From the NCBI GenBank assembly GCA_910577225.1, contig CAJTMV010000023.1, forward strand, positions 1 to 60,044: a stretch of 60,044 nucleotides of DNA. The letters are read 5' to 3'. Positions 8,401 through 17,105 of the stretch are shown in pieces (the first letter of the stretch is position 1; each line of letters begins with the position of its first letter). The position numbers and the translations under genes are program-made. This DNA is from an uncultured Eubacterium sp. GTDB lineage: Bacteria > Bacillota > Clostridia > Lachnospirales > Lachnospiraceae. The notes under the pieces are model-generated. The model did not search any database, had not been told where the DNA came from, and saw only the letters and a list, made by a program, of their open reading frames with translations.

Positions 8401-9384
8401 ATGCAAATTTACATATTATTGACTGAAAAATGTAATTTACACTGTTCCATGTGTATACGCGGACGACAGAGCGGAAAAGAACTTGACCTTACAGAATTGA
8501 AAAAAGTTATTCGGGAAAATGATTTTAGCAGAGATGAGATAGTAATTTCAGGCGGAGAACCTTCTCTTCATCCTCAGTTTGCAGAAATTGTCGAACTTTT
8601 TTGCGATTCGGCAGCTAAAGTCGGAGCTGCGACAAATGGCACACAGACCAGTCGTCTCGCTAAAATAGCTCAGAAAGAAAATTTGTTTTTTCAGATTTCA
8701 CTAGACGGACACAGCGATCAGCATGAGGAAATTCGCGGTAAGGGAGCTTATTCTGAGACATGGAGGACGATTGAACTTTTTGAGCAGGAACATACGCCAT
8801 ATACAATCGCGACTGTAATATCCCGAAAGAATAGCGGCAATATAAAAAGGCTTGTTGATACTTTGTCAGAGCTGAAAAGCATGAAGTACTGGAACGTTTC
8901 CTTTGAGATGCCATTTGGTTCGGCAGGATTTGAGAATATGATGTCTGCCGAAGAATGGAACGATTTTGTTGACGAAATGCTGGATTACGTTCCTTTTAAA
9001 ATGAAAATCAAAAAAATTTTCCCGTTTGAACTTTATAGCCGAAGAAAGGATGATTTACTTCGAATCAGAAACAGCAGGGGAACGTGTATGAACTGCGGAG
9101 GCGGCGTGAATAAAATATATATTTACCCTGACTTTGAGGTTTATCCCTGTACCTGCCTTACGGACTTCAGTCTCGGAAATCTAAAAGAAAATAAATTAGA
9201 GGAAATTCTGCATAGTGAAAAAACAAGTCGTTTTTCTTCGTATGAGCTTTGTGAAGATTCGATATGTAAAAGCTGTGAATATGTTGAATTTTGTAACGGA
9301 GGTTGTATTGGGATGTCCTATCATTATTTCGGTAAACTTGGAATGGGTGATATCAGATGTCCGAAAATCAATAAAAAGAAATGA
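8401..9384 (+). CDS. radical SAM/SPASM peptide maturase (first of three)
   Basis: 327 residues. The 4Fe-4S/SAM motif CNLHCSMC is at Cys11, Cys15 and Cys18, followed by the GGEP motif (ISGGEPSLHPQF). The C-terminal third (about 228-320) is rich in Cys: CMNCGGG, YPCTC and CKSCEYVEFCNGGC, a SPASM-type domain that binds auxiliary clusters. GGAGAAAG lies just before the ATG. It overlaps the second maturase by 4 nt. The likely role is a radical reaction on the 36-residue peptide; the bond formed cannot be told from the sequence. Confidence 0.85.
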   Translation: MQIYILLTEKCNLHCSMCIRGRQSGKELDLTELKKVIRENDFSRDEIVISGGEPSLHPQFAEIVELFCDSAAKVGAATNGTQTSRLAKIAQKENLFFQISLDGHSDQHEEIRGKGAYSETWRTIELFEQEHTPYTIATVISRKNSGNIKRLVDTLSELKSMKYWNVSFEMPFGSAGFENMMSAEEWNDFVDEMLDYVPFKMKIKKIFPFELYSRRKDDLLRIRNSRGTCMNCGGGVNKIYIYPDFEVYPCTCLTDFSLGNLKENKLEEILHSEKTSRFSSYELCEDSICKSCEYVEFCNGGCIGMSYHYFGKLGMGDIRCPKINKKK

Positions 9385-10277
9385 AAAGAATTTTTTATTT
9401 TAACATAATATATAGCTGCAATAGCAGATGCGTATATTGCTACTCTCATAATACCTGGCGAAATACGTTTCCGAAAAGTGAAATTTCTGTTGACGAATTT
9501 TTTTCTTATCTGGAGGAATATCGCCTCTGTGAAAATGACAGAGTAATACTCAATGGAGGAGAGCCGCTTTTACATGGCAAATTTGACGAAATATTAAACA
9601 GGCTGAATGCTTATAAGTGCGAGGTTTTAGTCTATACAAACGGAAGACTTTTAAACAAATTAAATCCCGAATTATTGAACGAGAATGACAGATTTGTAAT
9701 CCCTTTTCATGGCGATGAAGAGATACACGATAGGATAACGGGCGTTGCCGGCAGCTATAGGGAAACCTGCCACGGACTTTCCAGGCTGAAAGGCGCTCGC
9801 TGCAGGACCGATATCAAATTAATTGTAAATAATGAAATTTTAGCATCGGATTCTGCCGGCAAAAAAACGATAGAAATGATGGAAAACGACATCTGTTTCA
9901 ACAATGCGTTGCATATCACAAAAATGGCATATACGCCTATTGCAAAACAAAACGGCTGCTCACCCGTTTCTAACGAACATGCGGCAGATTATATGCGGAT
10001 TCTTTTTGAGCATTTCAGACAAAAGGGTTATGTAATTAAATTTTTCGATACCTGTATTAAAAAATTGTTTCACCCTGAACTGATACAGCCTGAAAAGTAT
10101 ACGGAGGAAATCGCCGTATATTTTAAAGATATGGGTCACTTTAGAGAATTAGCGCTCGGTAAAACATTTACGGAGGAGTGTTCAAAATGCGGTCACAGGG
10201 ATTTTTGCAAATCGGCAGTTGACGAATATCTGGCTTTGGAATATTTCAATCACAGATTTTATGAAAATTTAGAGTAA
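9381..10277 (+). CDS. radical SAM protein (second of three)
   Basis: 298 residues. CNSRCVYC at Cys13, Cys17 and Cys20 is the cluster motif, and LNGGEPLLHGKF supplies GGEP. The C-terminus holds only a short Cys set (CSKCGHRDFCKS), so it may be a reduced SPASM or twitch domain. Its start overlaps the first maturase stop (ATGA), which indicates translational coupling. It is distinct from its two neighbours, with clear similarity only in the radical SAM motifs. Confidence 0.82.
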   Translation: MKRIFYFNIIYSCNSRCVYCYSHNTWRNTFPKSEISVDEFFSYLEEYRLCENDRVILNGGEPLLHGKFDEILNRLNAYKCEVLVYTNGRLLNKLNPELLNENDRFVIPFHGDEEIHDRITGVAGSYRETCHGLSRLKGARCRTDIKLIVNNEILASDSAGKKTIEMMENDICFNNALHITKMAYTPIAKQNGCSPVSNEHAADYMRILFEHFRQKGYVIKFFDTCIKKLFHPELIQPEKYTEEIAVYFKDMGHFRELALGKTFTEECSKCGHRDFCKSAVDEYLALEYFNHRFYENLE

Positions 10278-10291
10278 GCGGAGGAGCTGTT

Positions 10292-11422
10292 ATGGGTCAA
10301 ATTCACGAAATCGCTTTGACAATAAAGCCGACGCTGTCCTGCAATATGAAATGCAGGCATTGTTTTAACGGCGATAAGATCAATACACATGAAAGGATAG
10401 ATAAAAACGAAGTTATTAAATTTATGGAGCTTGCGTGCCGGGATTATAAAGATGTCAAAGTCACTTTTCACGGTGGTGAGCCTACGCTTGCCGGAAATGA
10501 ATTTTATAAGCAGATGTTTCAGGTTCAGCATGAATTATCGAATCAATATGGAGCGTCTTTTTCGAATAACTTTACAACAAATGGTTTGCTTTTAGATGAG
10601 GAGCTTGCGGATTTGCTGATAGAAAACGACACACTCATTAACGTATCGTTTGATGGTCCATATAATCATCTTCTTCGTGGCAATTCAGAAAAGGTTTACG
10701 AAAATATTTTAATGCTGAAAGAGAAAAAAGCCAGATTCCGGATTTTTTGTACGCTATCAAAAGGTTCCTGCGGTCACCTTCAGGAGATTTATAACTGGTT
10801 CTGCGAAAGAGGGCTCAATTTTAAAACGCTTCCAATCGAACCCCGTGGTTATGCTGCAGAAGAAAGTTCGTTATTGATGGATATTGATAAATTTATCACG
10901 GATTTGCTTTCTGTTTATCGGTATTGGATTACTGATAAAGCGTGTTGTGTAAGGTATTATACGTTTGAAGAATTTGCGGCATTTCGAAGAGGAGTCCAGT
11001 TTAAACCATTCTGGTTCCGTCGTGAGATTGCGCTTAATCCTGATGGAAAATTATATCCTTTCGGCAGACCGAATGATGTTAATTTCTGCCTGGGCAGACC
11101 ATCGGAAATAAAAAAAATAGAAGATTGTTTTTCCTCGCCAGAATATACGCGTATGCTTAACATAATCAACAATTATCGCCGCGAAACATGCAGTATGTGC
11201 GATTCGTGCGGAACCTGCAATGGCGTTTGTTATTGCATTTCATTGATGTATGTAGACAATGATGACTTTTTAAGATACAGTTGTGAGAAAGCAAATAAAA
11301 TTTTTACAAATGTTTTAAAAATAAATGATGAAATACGTTCTGATTTTCAATCCGGGAATTATGACAAGTATAACGATACGATAAAAAAGATGTTTCTCCA
11401 GATCGGCCAAAATGACTGCTGA
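10292..11422 (+). CDS. radical SAM/SPASM peptide maturase (third of three)
   Basis: 376 residues. CNMKCRHC at Cys17, Cys21 and Cys24, then FHGGEPTLAGNEF. The C-terminal SPASM-like part has CSMCDSCGTCNGVCYC and one later Cys. It is the longest of the three and the most like known anaerobic sulfatase-maturase/peptide-maturase relatives. It starts 14 nt after the second gene with its own GGAGG. Together the three enzymes could each install a different modification, or one could be a partner. Confidence 0.85.
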   Translation: MGQIHEIALTIKPTLSCNMKCRHCFNGDKINTHERIDKNEVIKFMELACRDYKDVKVTFHGGEPTLAGNEFYKQMFQVQHELSNQYGASFSNNFTTNGLLLDEELADLLIENDTLINVSFDGPYNHLLRGNSEKVYENILMLKEKKARFRIFCTLSKGSCGHLQEIYNWFCERGLNFKTLPIEPRGYAAEESSLLMDIDKFITDLLSVYRYWITDKACCVRYYTFEEFAAFRRGVQFKPFWFRREIALNPDGKLYPFGRPNDVNFCLGRPSEIKKIEDCFSSPEYTRMLNIINNYRRETCSMCDSCGTCNGVCYCISLMYVDNDDFLRYSCEKANKIFTNVLKINDEIRSDFQSGNYDKYNDTIKKMFLQIGQNDC

Positions 11423-11494
11423 TTTTGTTCAGGCTGATGCTGCAGCGATTGGATAGGTCCATGGATCGTTACAGTATCGGCTTTAATAAATCGC

Positions 11495-11523
11495 TTGACA
11501 TACAATTCTTACTAGTGTAAGAT
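11495..11523 (+). promoter_or_regulatory. promoter with overlapping operator, upstream of the beta-lactamase
   Basis: TTGACA (11495-11500) and TAAGAT (11518-11523) are 17 nt apart. An inverted repeat TCTTAC-TAGT-GTAAGA (11507-11522) covers the spacer end and the -10 box, so a dimeric repressor bound there would block transcription. The repressor is not identified. Confidence 0.65.
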
Positions 11524-11565
11524 TTATATTATCGATCAGACAGATACGTATATTTTTGCATGAGG

Positions 11566-11630
11566 ATGCAGATAACAGAATGCAGATAACAGAATGCAGA
11601 TAACAGGATGCAGATAACAGGATGCAGATA
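11566..11630 (+). repeat. 14-bp tandem repeat, 4.6 copies
   Basis: The unit ATGCAGATAACAG(A/G) is repeated from 11566. The first two copies end in A and the next two in G. It lies in the transcribed leader between the promoter at 11495 and the beta-lactamase start. Apart from this, 11423-11861 contains no supported gene. Confidence 0.85.
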
Positions 11631-11861
11631 TAGAGATTTAATAAATTCAAATTTTTTAGAAAAGTTTGAGAATGAATGCTGTTAGCAGGAAAAGAAAGCG
11701 GAATCGATCCTAGGATTCAGCTAATAAGAGTTAGTGAAAGAAGAAATCCCTATAAAAGCGTTTCACATTATAAATTGCATTTGCAGTTCTTTTTAATATT
11801 CAGATATCGTTTCTTTCAATGGCAAACGAGCAAAAATATCAGAACAAAGCGGAGGGTAACT

Positions 11862-12860
11862 ATGAAAAACAGAAACATTTCTTTTCAGGCTGGATGTTGG
11901 ATATTTGTGTGCGCACTTCTTTTCACAGGCTGCTCGAAAGAACACAGTACAGAAGAAAAGAGGATTGTGGAAGATGTAAAAGAAGAAAGGAAGGACGAAA
12001 CCAAAGAGCGGCAGGAAATGGAAACAGGCGATGTTTCGGCAGAGGAAAATACAAAGGATTTGGAAGGCGATAACAAAGACATGGCAGCGGAGCCTGAGAT
12101 TGTTCAAAAAGACTGGTCAGAATATTTGAATGGACGAAACGGAACGGTAGTGATTTATGATGCTTCTGACCGGCGGTATACAATCTATAACGACGAGCTT
12201 GCAGCGACCAGACGGTCGCCCTGTTCCACATTTAAGATTATTTCTTCTCTGATAGCGCTGGAACATGGAATTCTAAAGCCGCGTGATTCCGTCAGAACAT
12301 GGAGCGGAGAAATATTCTGGAACGAAGACTGGAATAAGGATATTGACTTTGGCGAAGCATTCCGTACGTCCTGTGTGTGGTATTTCAGACAGCTGGCAGA
12401 TGAGATTGGCAAAGACAGGATGCAGAAGGAACTGAAAAAGATTTCGTATGGTAATTGTGATATTTCTGACTGGGAGGGGCGGTTGAATACAAATAATAAT
12501 AACCGGTCTTTAACGGGATTCTGGCTGGAATCGTCTTTATTGATTTCCCCAAAAGAACAGACGGAAGTAATGGAACGTATCTTTGGTGAAAATTCGGAAT
12601 ATTCAATAGAAACGCAGAAGGAATTAAAACAGGTTATGCTGGTAAAGGAGCAGGAGCGGACGGATATTTCGGTCTATGGGAAAACGGGAATGGGTATGGC
12701 AGATGGGATTGTTGTAGATGCGTGGTTTACCGGATTTGCAGAAACCGCAGAGGGGAAGCTGTATGTTTGTGTGCGCCTTGGAAGTACAGACCGCGGGGAC
12801 GTATCCAGTTCGGCGGCAAAGGAAATTGCGATTCAAATTGTATCGGATATGGTCAGCTGA
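11862..12860 (+). CDS. class D beta-lactamase, lipoprotein
   Basis: 332 residues from ATG 11862 (GGAGGG at 11851). A frame-open extension upstream has no ribosome binding site. The signal peptide ends in the lipobox LFTGC (Cys24), so the enzyme is anchored outside the membrane. An acidic linker rich in Lys/Glu follows. Class D motifs are all present: STFK (Ser122, Lys125), SCV, YGN, WLESSLLISPKEQ and KTG (274-276). Class D enzymes hydrolyse penicillins by a serine mechanism. Similar lipoprotein OXA-like enzymes are known in Clostridia. No BlaR/BlaI pair is adjacent. Confidence 0.88.
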   Translation: MKNRNISFQAGCWIFVCALLFTGCSKEHSTEEKRIVEDVKEERKDETKERQEMETGDVSAEENTKDLEGDNKDMAAEPEIVQKDWSEYLNGRNGTVVIYDASDRRYTIYNDELAATRRSPCSTFKIISSLIALEHGILKPRDSVRTWSGEIFWNEDWNKDIDFGEAFRTSCVWYFRQLADEIGKDRMQKELKKISYGNCDISDWEGRLNTNNNNRSLTGFWLESSLLISPKEQTEVMERIFGENSEYSIETQKELKQVMLVKEQERTDISVYGKTGMGMADGIVVDAWFTGFAETAEGKLYVCVRLGSTDRGDVSSSAAKEIAIQIVSDMVS

Positions 12861-12957
12861 CGGACAGCCGATACCATGCATCGCTAAAAAGTGGCAAAGG
12901 GAATCCCGGAGAAAAGCAGCAGATGCATTGTTAGTATCAGCCGGTTATAGAAAGATT

Positions 12958-13494
12958 TCATTCCGTCTTCTTTTGATAAATCAGTTCGGCAATCGCTCCG
13001 ATGTTTCTGCAGCTGTCCAGTTTCAGACTGGTTTTTGGAAATCCCGCGGGAAAAAGCGGAATCCCGCCTCCAAGGACAGCAGGCATGACGTAAATGTAAT
13101 AAGTATCGATCAGATTCTCAAGCATAAAACAGCGGACGATTTCACCACCGCCCATAAGCCAGATATTTCCAGAGTGTCTTTGGTAAATGAAATCCAGTAA
13201 TTGCCGTCCCGGCGGCAACGATGTGAAGCGGACGTTGGGATCATACTGGTCCGCATGACGTGTGCATACATAACACGGAGTACCCTCATAGGGCCATTTG
13301 TCAGGTGAAAGTTCATTTTTTATCTGGCGATACGTTTTTCCCCCAAGTATGATCGCCTGCAGAGAATTGTAAAACTTCTCGTAGTCAGGATCGGGAGAAG
13401 GACCCGGAGTTTCCTCTAAAAAACGGATGTCGCCGTTTTTTTCAGCAATATATCCATCTAAAGACATCGCGATATATAAAATTAATTTGTTCAT
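12958..13494 (-). CDS. RibD C-terminal/dihydrofolate reductase-like protein
   Basis: 178 residues, beginning MNKLILYIAMSLDGYIAEKNG, the typical start of YyaP/YwjB-type proteins of the RibD-C fold. LGGKTYRQI and the NADPH-loop motif IWLMGGGEIVRCFM support it. AGGAGATG precedes the start. It lies downstream of the drug-export genes on the same strand, separated by about 115 nt. The substrate is unknown; these enzymes are NADPH-dependent reductases and not usually the housekeeping folate enzyme. Confidence 0.85.
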   Translation of the reverse strand: MNKLILYIAMSLDGYIAEKNGDIRFLEETPGPSPDPDYEKFYNSLQAIILGGKTYRQIKNELSPDKWPYEGTPCYVCTRHADQYDPNVRFTSLPPGRQLLDFIYQRHSGNIWLMGGGEIVRCFMLENLIDTYYIYVMPAVLGGGIPLFPAGFPKTSLKLDSCRNIGAIAELIYQKKTE

Positions 13495-13610
13495 GATACA
13501 TCTCCTTCTTTTTCAGGCGCATAATGCCAACCGACGGCCGTTTGCATTTTTACTTAACAAACGTTTCGGCGGTTTCTGCGCCATGTCTGACAGCGACAGC
13601 AGCGGGCCGC

Positions 13611-14420
13611 CTAAATGTGCAGATCTTTCTTACAAAATACACAAATCCCTGCCGCGTAAAGAACAACCGCGCCAATCAGCAGGATCAGCATTCCGACGAC
13701 GGCGCTGTTTGCACCTGCGACAATACCGCTGGCATCAAAAAGAGTAAAGAATGTGAAATATTTAATCCCATCGGCCTTATCACCTGCATTTGCCAGCATC
13801 TGCAGGATATACATAAGAGCCGGAATGCCTGCGCCCAGAGCAATACTGTATTTTGTGTCTGAAAAAACGCAGGAGGACAGGAAACAGATACCGCCAATAA
13901 ACAGATGCAGACACAAAAGAGCAGCGTTTAATTGTAACAGCTCTGCGATTGCCAGCTCTCCAGGAAAACTTGTTTCCGCTATTGTGAGTTCCAGTGCGGA
14001 TGCAAAAATAATAAGCAGCAATATCCCGCTGATAAGAACGGACATCTGCGTCAGTGCCACTGTCCTGCGTTTTACCGGTGCCGCAAGTAAGGTTACCATC
14101 GACCCTTTATCCGCATACCTGGCGATCAGGCCGTTTCCGCGCAGAATGCAGAACACCATCGGAAAAATCAACAGAATAAATCCATAAAGATAAGAAATCA
14201 TAAAACCGATCAGACTTGTCGCGCCGGCGCTCATTCCTACTGACGCCATCAGCTCGGGCATAACTTCATAAAAGTTATCCAGGGTTTCCATCATCGCAGG
14301 ATCGTACATACGGATAATAATCGTCACATACATGGATATAATGGCTGCAAATAGAAGAAGCATTTTCAGACTGCCTTTCATTTCCCGTTTGTATAAAGTC
14401 AGGTTAAGCATTTTTCCCAC
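13611..14420 (-). CDS. ABC transporter permease (drug-export type)
   Basis: 269 residues with about six hydrophobic segments (for example LLLFAAIISMYVTIII near the N-terminus and MLILLIGAVVLYAAGICVF at the end). The segment with LIARYADKGSMVTLLAAPVKR is typical of ABC-2 exporters paired with drug ATPases. Its start overlaps the upstream ATPase gene by 17 nt. It probably forms a homodimer with the ATPase to expel a hydrophobic compound. Confidence 0.85.
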   Translation of the reverse strand: MGKMLNLTLYKREMKGSLKMLLLFAAIISMYVTIIIRMYDPAMMETLDNFYEVMPELMASVGMSAGATSLIGFMISYLYGFILLIFPMVFCILRGNGLIARYADKGSMVTLLAAPVKRRTVALTQMSVLISGILLLIIFASALELTIAETSFPGELAIAELLQLNAALLCLHLFIGGICFLSSCVFSDTKYSIALGAGIPALMYILQMLANAGDKADGIKYFTFFTLFDASGIVAGANSAVVGMLILLIGAVVLYAAGICVFCKKDLHI

Positions 14421-15222
14421 CTCCGTAATAGTTCATAAAAATGGTCTCAAGGCTTTGCTTTGCCGAGACGGTAACAAGACTTCCATCGCGTGTTCCCTGA
14501 AAATCCCGTGCAAAATTCTCTGCCAGTTCTGGTGAATCCAGACGGACGGTGTAAGTATGCATATGCCGTTCCCTTAACGTTTCAACGGAGTCAACCGTGA
14601 CCAGTTTCCCGCTTCGGATAATACCGATGCGGTCACAGGTGCGCTCTACTTCTTCAAACATATGGCTGGATAAAAGAATGGTTTTGCCTTTCTTTTTTTC
14701 TTCCGCGATCAGCTCGATAAAACGATTTTGCATCAAAGGATCCAGACCGCTGGTAGGTTCGTCCAAAATCAGTATGTCAGGGTCGTGCATAAAGGCGGCG
14801 ACAATGCCGATCTTTTGTTTCATTCCTTTGCTCATTTTTTTGATCGTGCCCCGCGGGTCTGACGAAAATCGCTCAAGCAGCTCCTGCATCCGGTTTTCGT
14901 TGCCGATCTTACGGTAATCCGTAACGAATTTCAGGAACTCTTTACCGGTCATATCATCAAAAAAATTAATTTCGCCGGGAATATATCCCAGTCTTTTTTG
15001 GATTTCGTCCCGGTTCTTCCAGCAATCCAGACCATCGATCTGACAGCGTCCGGCTTTCGGCCTGATAAATCCCATCAAATGCCGGATGGTTGTGGTTTTA
15101 CCGGCGCCGTTCGGCCCGAGAAATCCAAAGACTTCGCCTTTTTTCACCTGAAAGGACACATCAAATAATCCTTTCCCCGATCCATAATCACGGGTCAGGT
15201 TCTGAACGTTTATAACACTCAT
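14404..15222 (-). CDS. ABC transporter ATP-binding protein (drug-export type)
   Basis: 272 residues. Walker A GPNGAGKTT at 36-44, signature MSKGMKQKIGI, Walker B DILILDEPTSGLDP and the switch His in LLSSHMFEEVERTCDR. This is the CcmA/DrrA type with one ATPase domain per chain. It overlaps the TetR gene upstream by 4 nt and the permease downstream, so the three are one operon. Confidence 0.9.
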   Translation of the reverse strand: MSVINVQNLTRDYGSGKGLFDVSFQVKKGEVFGFLGPNGAGKTTTIRHLMGFIRPKAGRCQIDGLDCWKNRDEIQKRLGYIPGEINFFDDMTGKEFLKFVTDYRKIGNENRMQELLERFSSDPRGTIKKMSKGMKQKIGIVAAFMHDPDILILDEPTSGLDPLMQNRFIELIAEEKKKGKTILLSSHMFEEVERTCDRIGIIRSGKLVTVDSVETLRERHMHTYTVRLDSPELAENFARDFQGTRDGSLVTVSAKQSLETIFMNYYGGGKNA

Positions 15223-15839
15223 TGAAATTCCTCCTTATATGCAATACTTTTGAACATTGCCGTCCACTGGGTAAACTCTTTTTTTATCGCCTCAATTTCA
15301 ATCGGCTTTCCTTCCATCTGACGAGAGTGAAGGTAACCGTCCGTTATCCAAACGAGCATATGGTAAATTTGTTCCGGATCGATCTCTTCTTTAAACTTAC
15401 GCAGCTCAAGATTTTTAAAATAAGTGTCATATTTCTGGCCTTTTCCATTGCTTATTTCTGTTTGAATTTCATTGGACACATCCTCTTTCTGCGAATAAAA
15501 ACAGCGAATCGAAAAACGCATAATATATGGATTCTCGATCAGCATTTTCACCTTCTTTTCCGTTGCATAGGCAATCAGCTCGAAAAAATCGGTGATCTTT
15601 GACAAATGTGTATCTGTAATGGCATCCTCCACAATTTTTGACACATATTCAAAAGTATGCAGATACAGAGTTTTTTTGTTATGGAAATAATAAAACAGCA
15701 GTCCTTTTGAAACGCCTGCTTTCGACGCTATCAGATCCGTGGACGCCCGTTTATATTCATACTCCCCAAATACTTCCATAGAAGCATTGTAAATGGCTTT
15801 TTGTTTTTCTTCAGGGAGCTCATAAAAAGCCTCGTTCAT
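15219..15839 (-). CDS. TetR-family regulator of the ABC exporter operon
   Basis: 206 residues. The N-terminal HTH is STDLIASKAGVSKGLLFYYF with NKKTLYLHTF after it. The C-terminal domain (about residues 75-195) would bind the inducer. It is the first gene of the operon and has a good AAGGAGG site. A palindromic site between the promoter and its start suggests it represses itself and the exporter. Confidence 0.88.
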   Translation of the reverse strand: MNEAFYELPEEKQKAIYNASMEVFGEYEYKRASTDLIASKAGVSKGLLFYYFHNKKTLYLHTFEYVSKIVEDAITDTHLSKITDFFELIAYATEKKVKMLIENPYIMRFSIRCFYSQKEDVSNEIQTEISNGKGQKYDTYFKNLELRKFKEEIDPEQIYHMLVWITDGYLHSRQMEGKPIEIEAIKKEFTQWTAMFKSIAYKEEFQ

Positions 15840-15851
15840 TTTATCGCCTCC

Positions 15852-15870
15852 TTAAACCGGTTTGGTTTAA
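15852..15870 (-). promoter_or_regulatory. operator of the TetR/ABC operon
   Basis: Inverted repeat TTAAACC-GGTTT-GGTTTAA lies between the -10 box and the TetR start codon. It also contains the 10-bp palindrome AAACCGGTTT. The position fits autorepression. Confidence 0.6.
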
Positions 15871-15888
15871 CCGTTTTGCTCTAACCTT

Positions 15889-15916
15889 AGTATATGGCAT
15901 TGACTCAGATTTTCAA
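15889..15916 (-). promoter_or_regulatory. promoter of the TetR/ABC operon
   Basis: On the minus strand TTGAAA (15916-15911) and TATACT (15894-15889) are separated by 16 nt, just upstream of the operator and the TetR gene. Confidence 0.6.
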
Positions 15917-15934
15917 GGGGTATGACGCAGAAAC

Positions 15935-16303
15935 TTATAACCCCTGCGACTGGAAAAGATCCGCCATTTCCTGGGCAGATTCCTGCATGCCTCTTTGGAA
16001 CCAGACTTCTATCCAGCCGTACAGGCTGTATGCCACGAATGCTTTCGCATAGGCTTCGCCCTTCGGCAGGTCTGGTTTTAGTTCCATAAGATCTAAAATG
16101 GCATCCTTTAGCAAATAGATCAGATGCCGTTCGTTTAAAAGACGGTAAAAGTCTTTCTGCTGTTCAAAATGTTTGAATATCATGTAAATCAAGGAGCTGA
16201 GGGGAATATCGTTCTGAGTTTCCCGGTCGCTTTTCCACCCGTATAATAACTGGTATCGTGATGCCGGATATATGGAAAACGGTGACAGGTGTGGCGCAGA
16301 CAA
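15935..16303 (-). pseudogene. TetR-family regulator, C-terminal domain only
   Basis: The frame gives the ligand-domain half of a TetR protein: PLSSLIYMIFKHFEQQKDFYR, LNERHLIYLLKDAILDLMEL and a closing AFVAYSLYGWIEVWFQRGMQ. No helix-turn-helix precedes it in any frame. It is probably the remains of a second regulator next to the intact one. Confidence 0.65.
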
Positions 16304-16395
16304 AAAAAGGCAGGGAGATGTTTTGTAAGCATTGAAAATAATGGGAATTTGTGGCGTTGATTCGTGATAGCCTGATTGTGAGATTTGTTCTTATG

Positions 16396-16421
16396 CATAA
16401 CATTTTCTATACATTTGTTGT
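16396..16421 (+). repeat. 26-bp inverted repeat, left copy
   Basis: This 26-base sequence (starting CATAACATTTTC) is the exact reverse complement of 16684-16709. The pair bounds 314 bp that hold a terminator-like hairpin and no gene. The region 16304-16760 has no other supported coding feature. Confidence 0.9.
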
Positions 16422-16560
16422 CTGCAAGTATTCTATACCAAATTTATTTTTTTTGCAATACAAAAGAAAATATTGTTGCTTTTGTCCAAAAATCCCAGAA
16501 ATTTCAGTAGATAAACACAGCAGATGTTACTAAAAAAATACAAATTCTTATAAAAACGAT

Positions 16561-16610
16561 AAAATAACAAAATGCCGTCTTCCGGACAGAACGCGGCATT
16601 TTGTTATTTT
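16561..16610. terminator. strong hairpin with flanking A and T runs, bidirectional terminator
   Basis: Arms 16561-16577 and 16594-16610 are perfectly complementary over 17 bp, with the core AATGCCG/CGGCATT. A T-rich tract follows and an A-rich tract precedes, so it could stop transcription from both sides. It insulates the glycan locus from the exporter genes. Confidence 0.75.
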
Positions 16611-16683
16611 TTTTATTGTCACGAAACTCTTATTTTCCCTGTATTTACATGGCCTGAAAGGTATCTGAGAGTTCATTTTATAC

Positions 16684-16709
16684 ACAACAAATGTATAGAA
16701 AATGTTATG
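16684..16709 (+). repeat. 26-bp inverted repeat, right copy
   Basis: Exact reverse complement of 16396-16421. It lies 51 nt before the start of the XRE regulator, probably overlapping its promoter or leader. It may be a regulatory site, the end of a small non-autonomous element, or a recombination site. Confidence 0.9.
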
Positions 16710-16760
16710 TACAGCCAACAGAGACATTTGGACAGGTCGTCTGGCCGATGGGAGGAAAAA

Positions 16761-17105
16761 ATGAAGGAACTGGATTATTCACAGATCGGAAAGCGGATCC
16801 GTCAGGTAAGAAAAATCAAGGACTGGTCGCAGGATGAGCTTGCAAAAAAATGCGGTATCAGTATGTCGTTTTTAGGACATATCGAACGGGGCACGAGAAT
16901 TATGAGCCTGGAAACGTTTGTCAGTATCTGCAGCGCTCTGGATGCAGGTGCGGATGAACTGCTCTGGGGCGAGGTGCAGCCGTCGGATGCGGTACTGGAT
17001 ATGTGGAGTACGACGGAATCCAAACAGGATCAGAAGCAGACAGACAGCTATTCTATGTATGTAAAGATTATGAAATCTGTGGCGGAGATTATGAATGAAG
17101 TGTAA
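16761..17105 (+). CDS. XRE-family transcriptional regulator
   Basis: 114 residues from ATG 16761, chosen because GGAGG stands 5 nt upstream; a longer open frame has no such signal. IGKRIRQVRKIKDWSQDELA and KKCGISMSFLGHIERGTRI form a Cro/CI-type HTH. The C-terminal 45 residues are a tail with no recognised domain. It overlaps the first glycosyltransferase of the large glycan locus by 11 nt, which makes it a candidate regulator of that locus. Confidence 0.8.
   Translation: MKELDYSQIGKRIRQVRKIKDWSQDELAKKCGISMSFLGHIERGTRIMSLETFVSICSALDAGADELLWGEVQPSDAVLDMWSTTESKQDQKQTDSYSMYVKIMKSVAEIMNEV

Noticed and set aside
13495..13610. A 23-residue minus-strand frame beginning MAQKPPKRLLSK
   Set aside because: No ribosome binding site and no recognisable relation; probably spacer between the ABC permease and the reductase gene.
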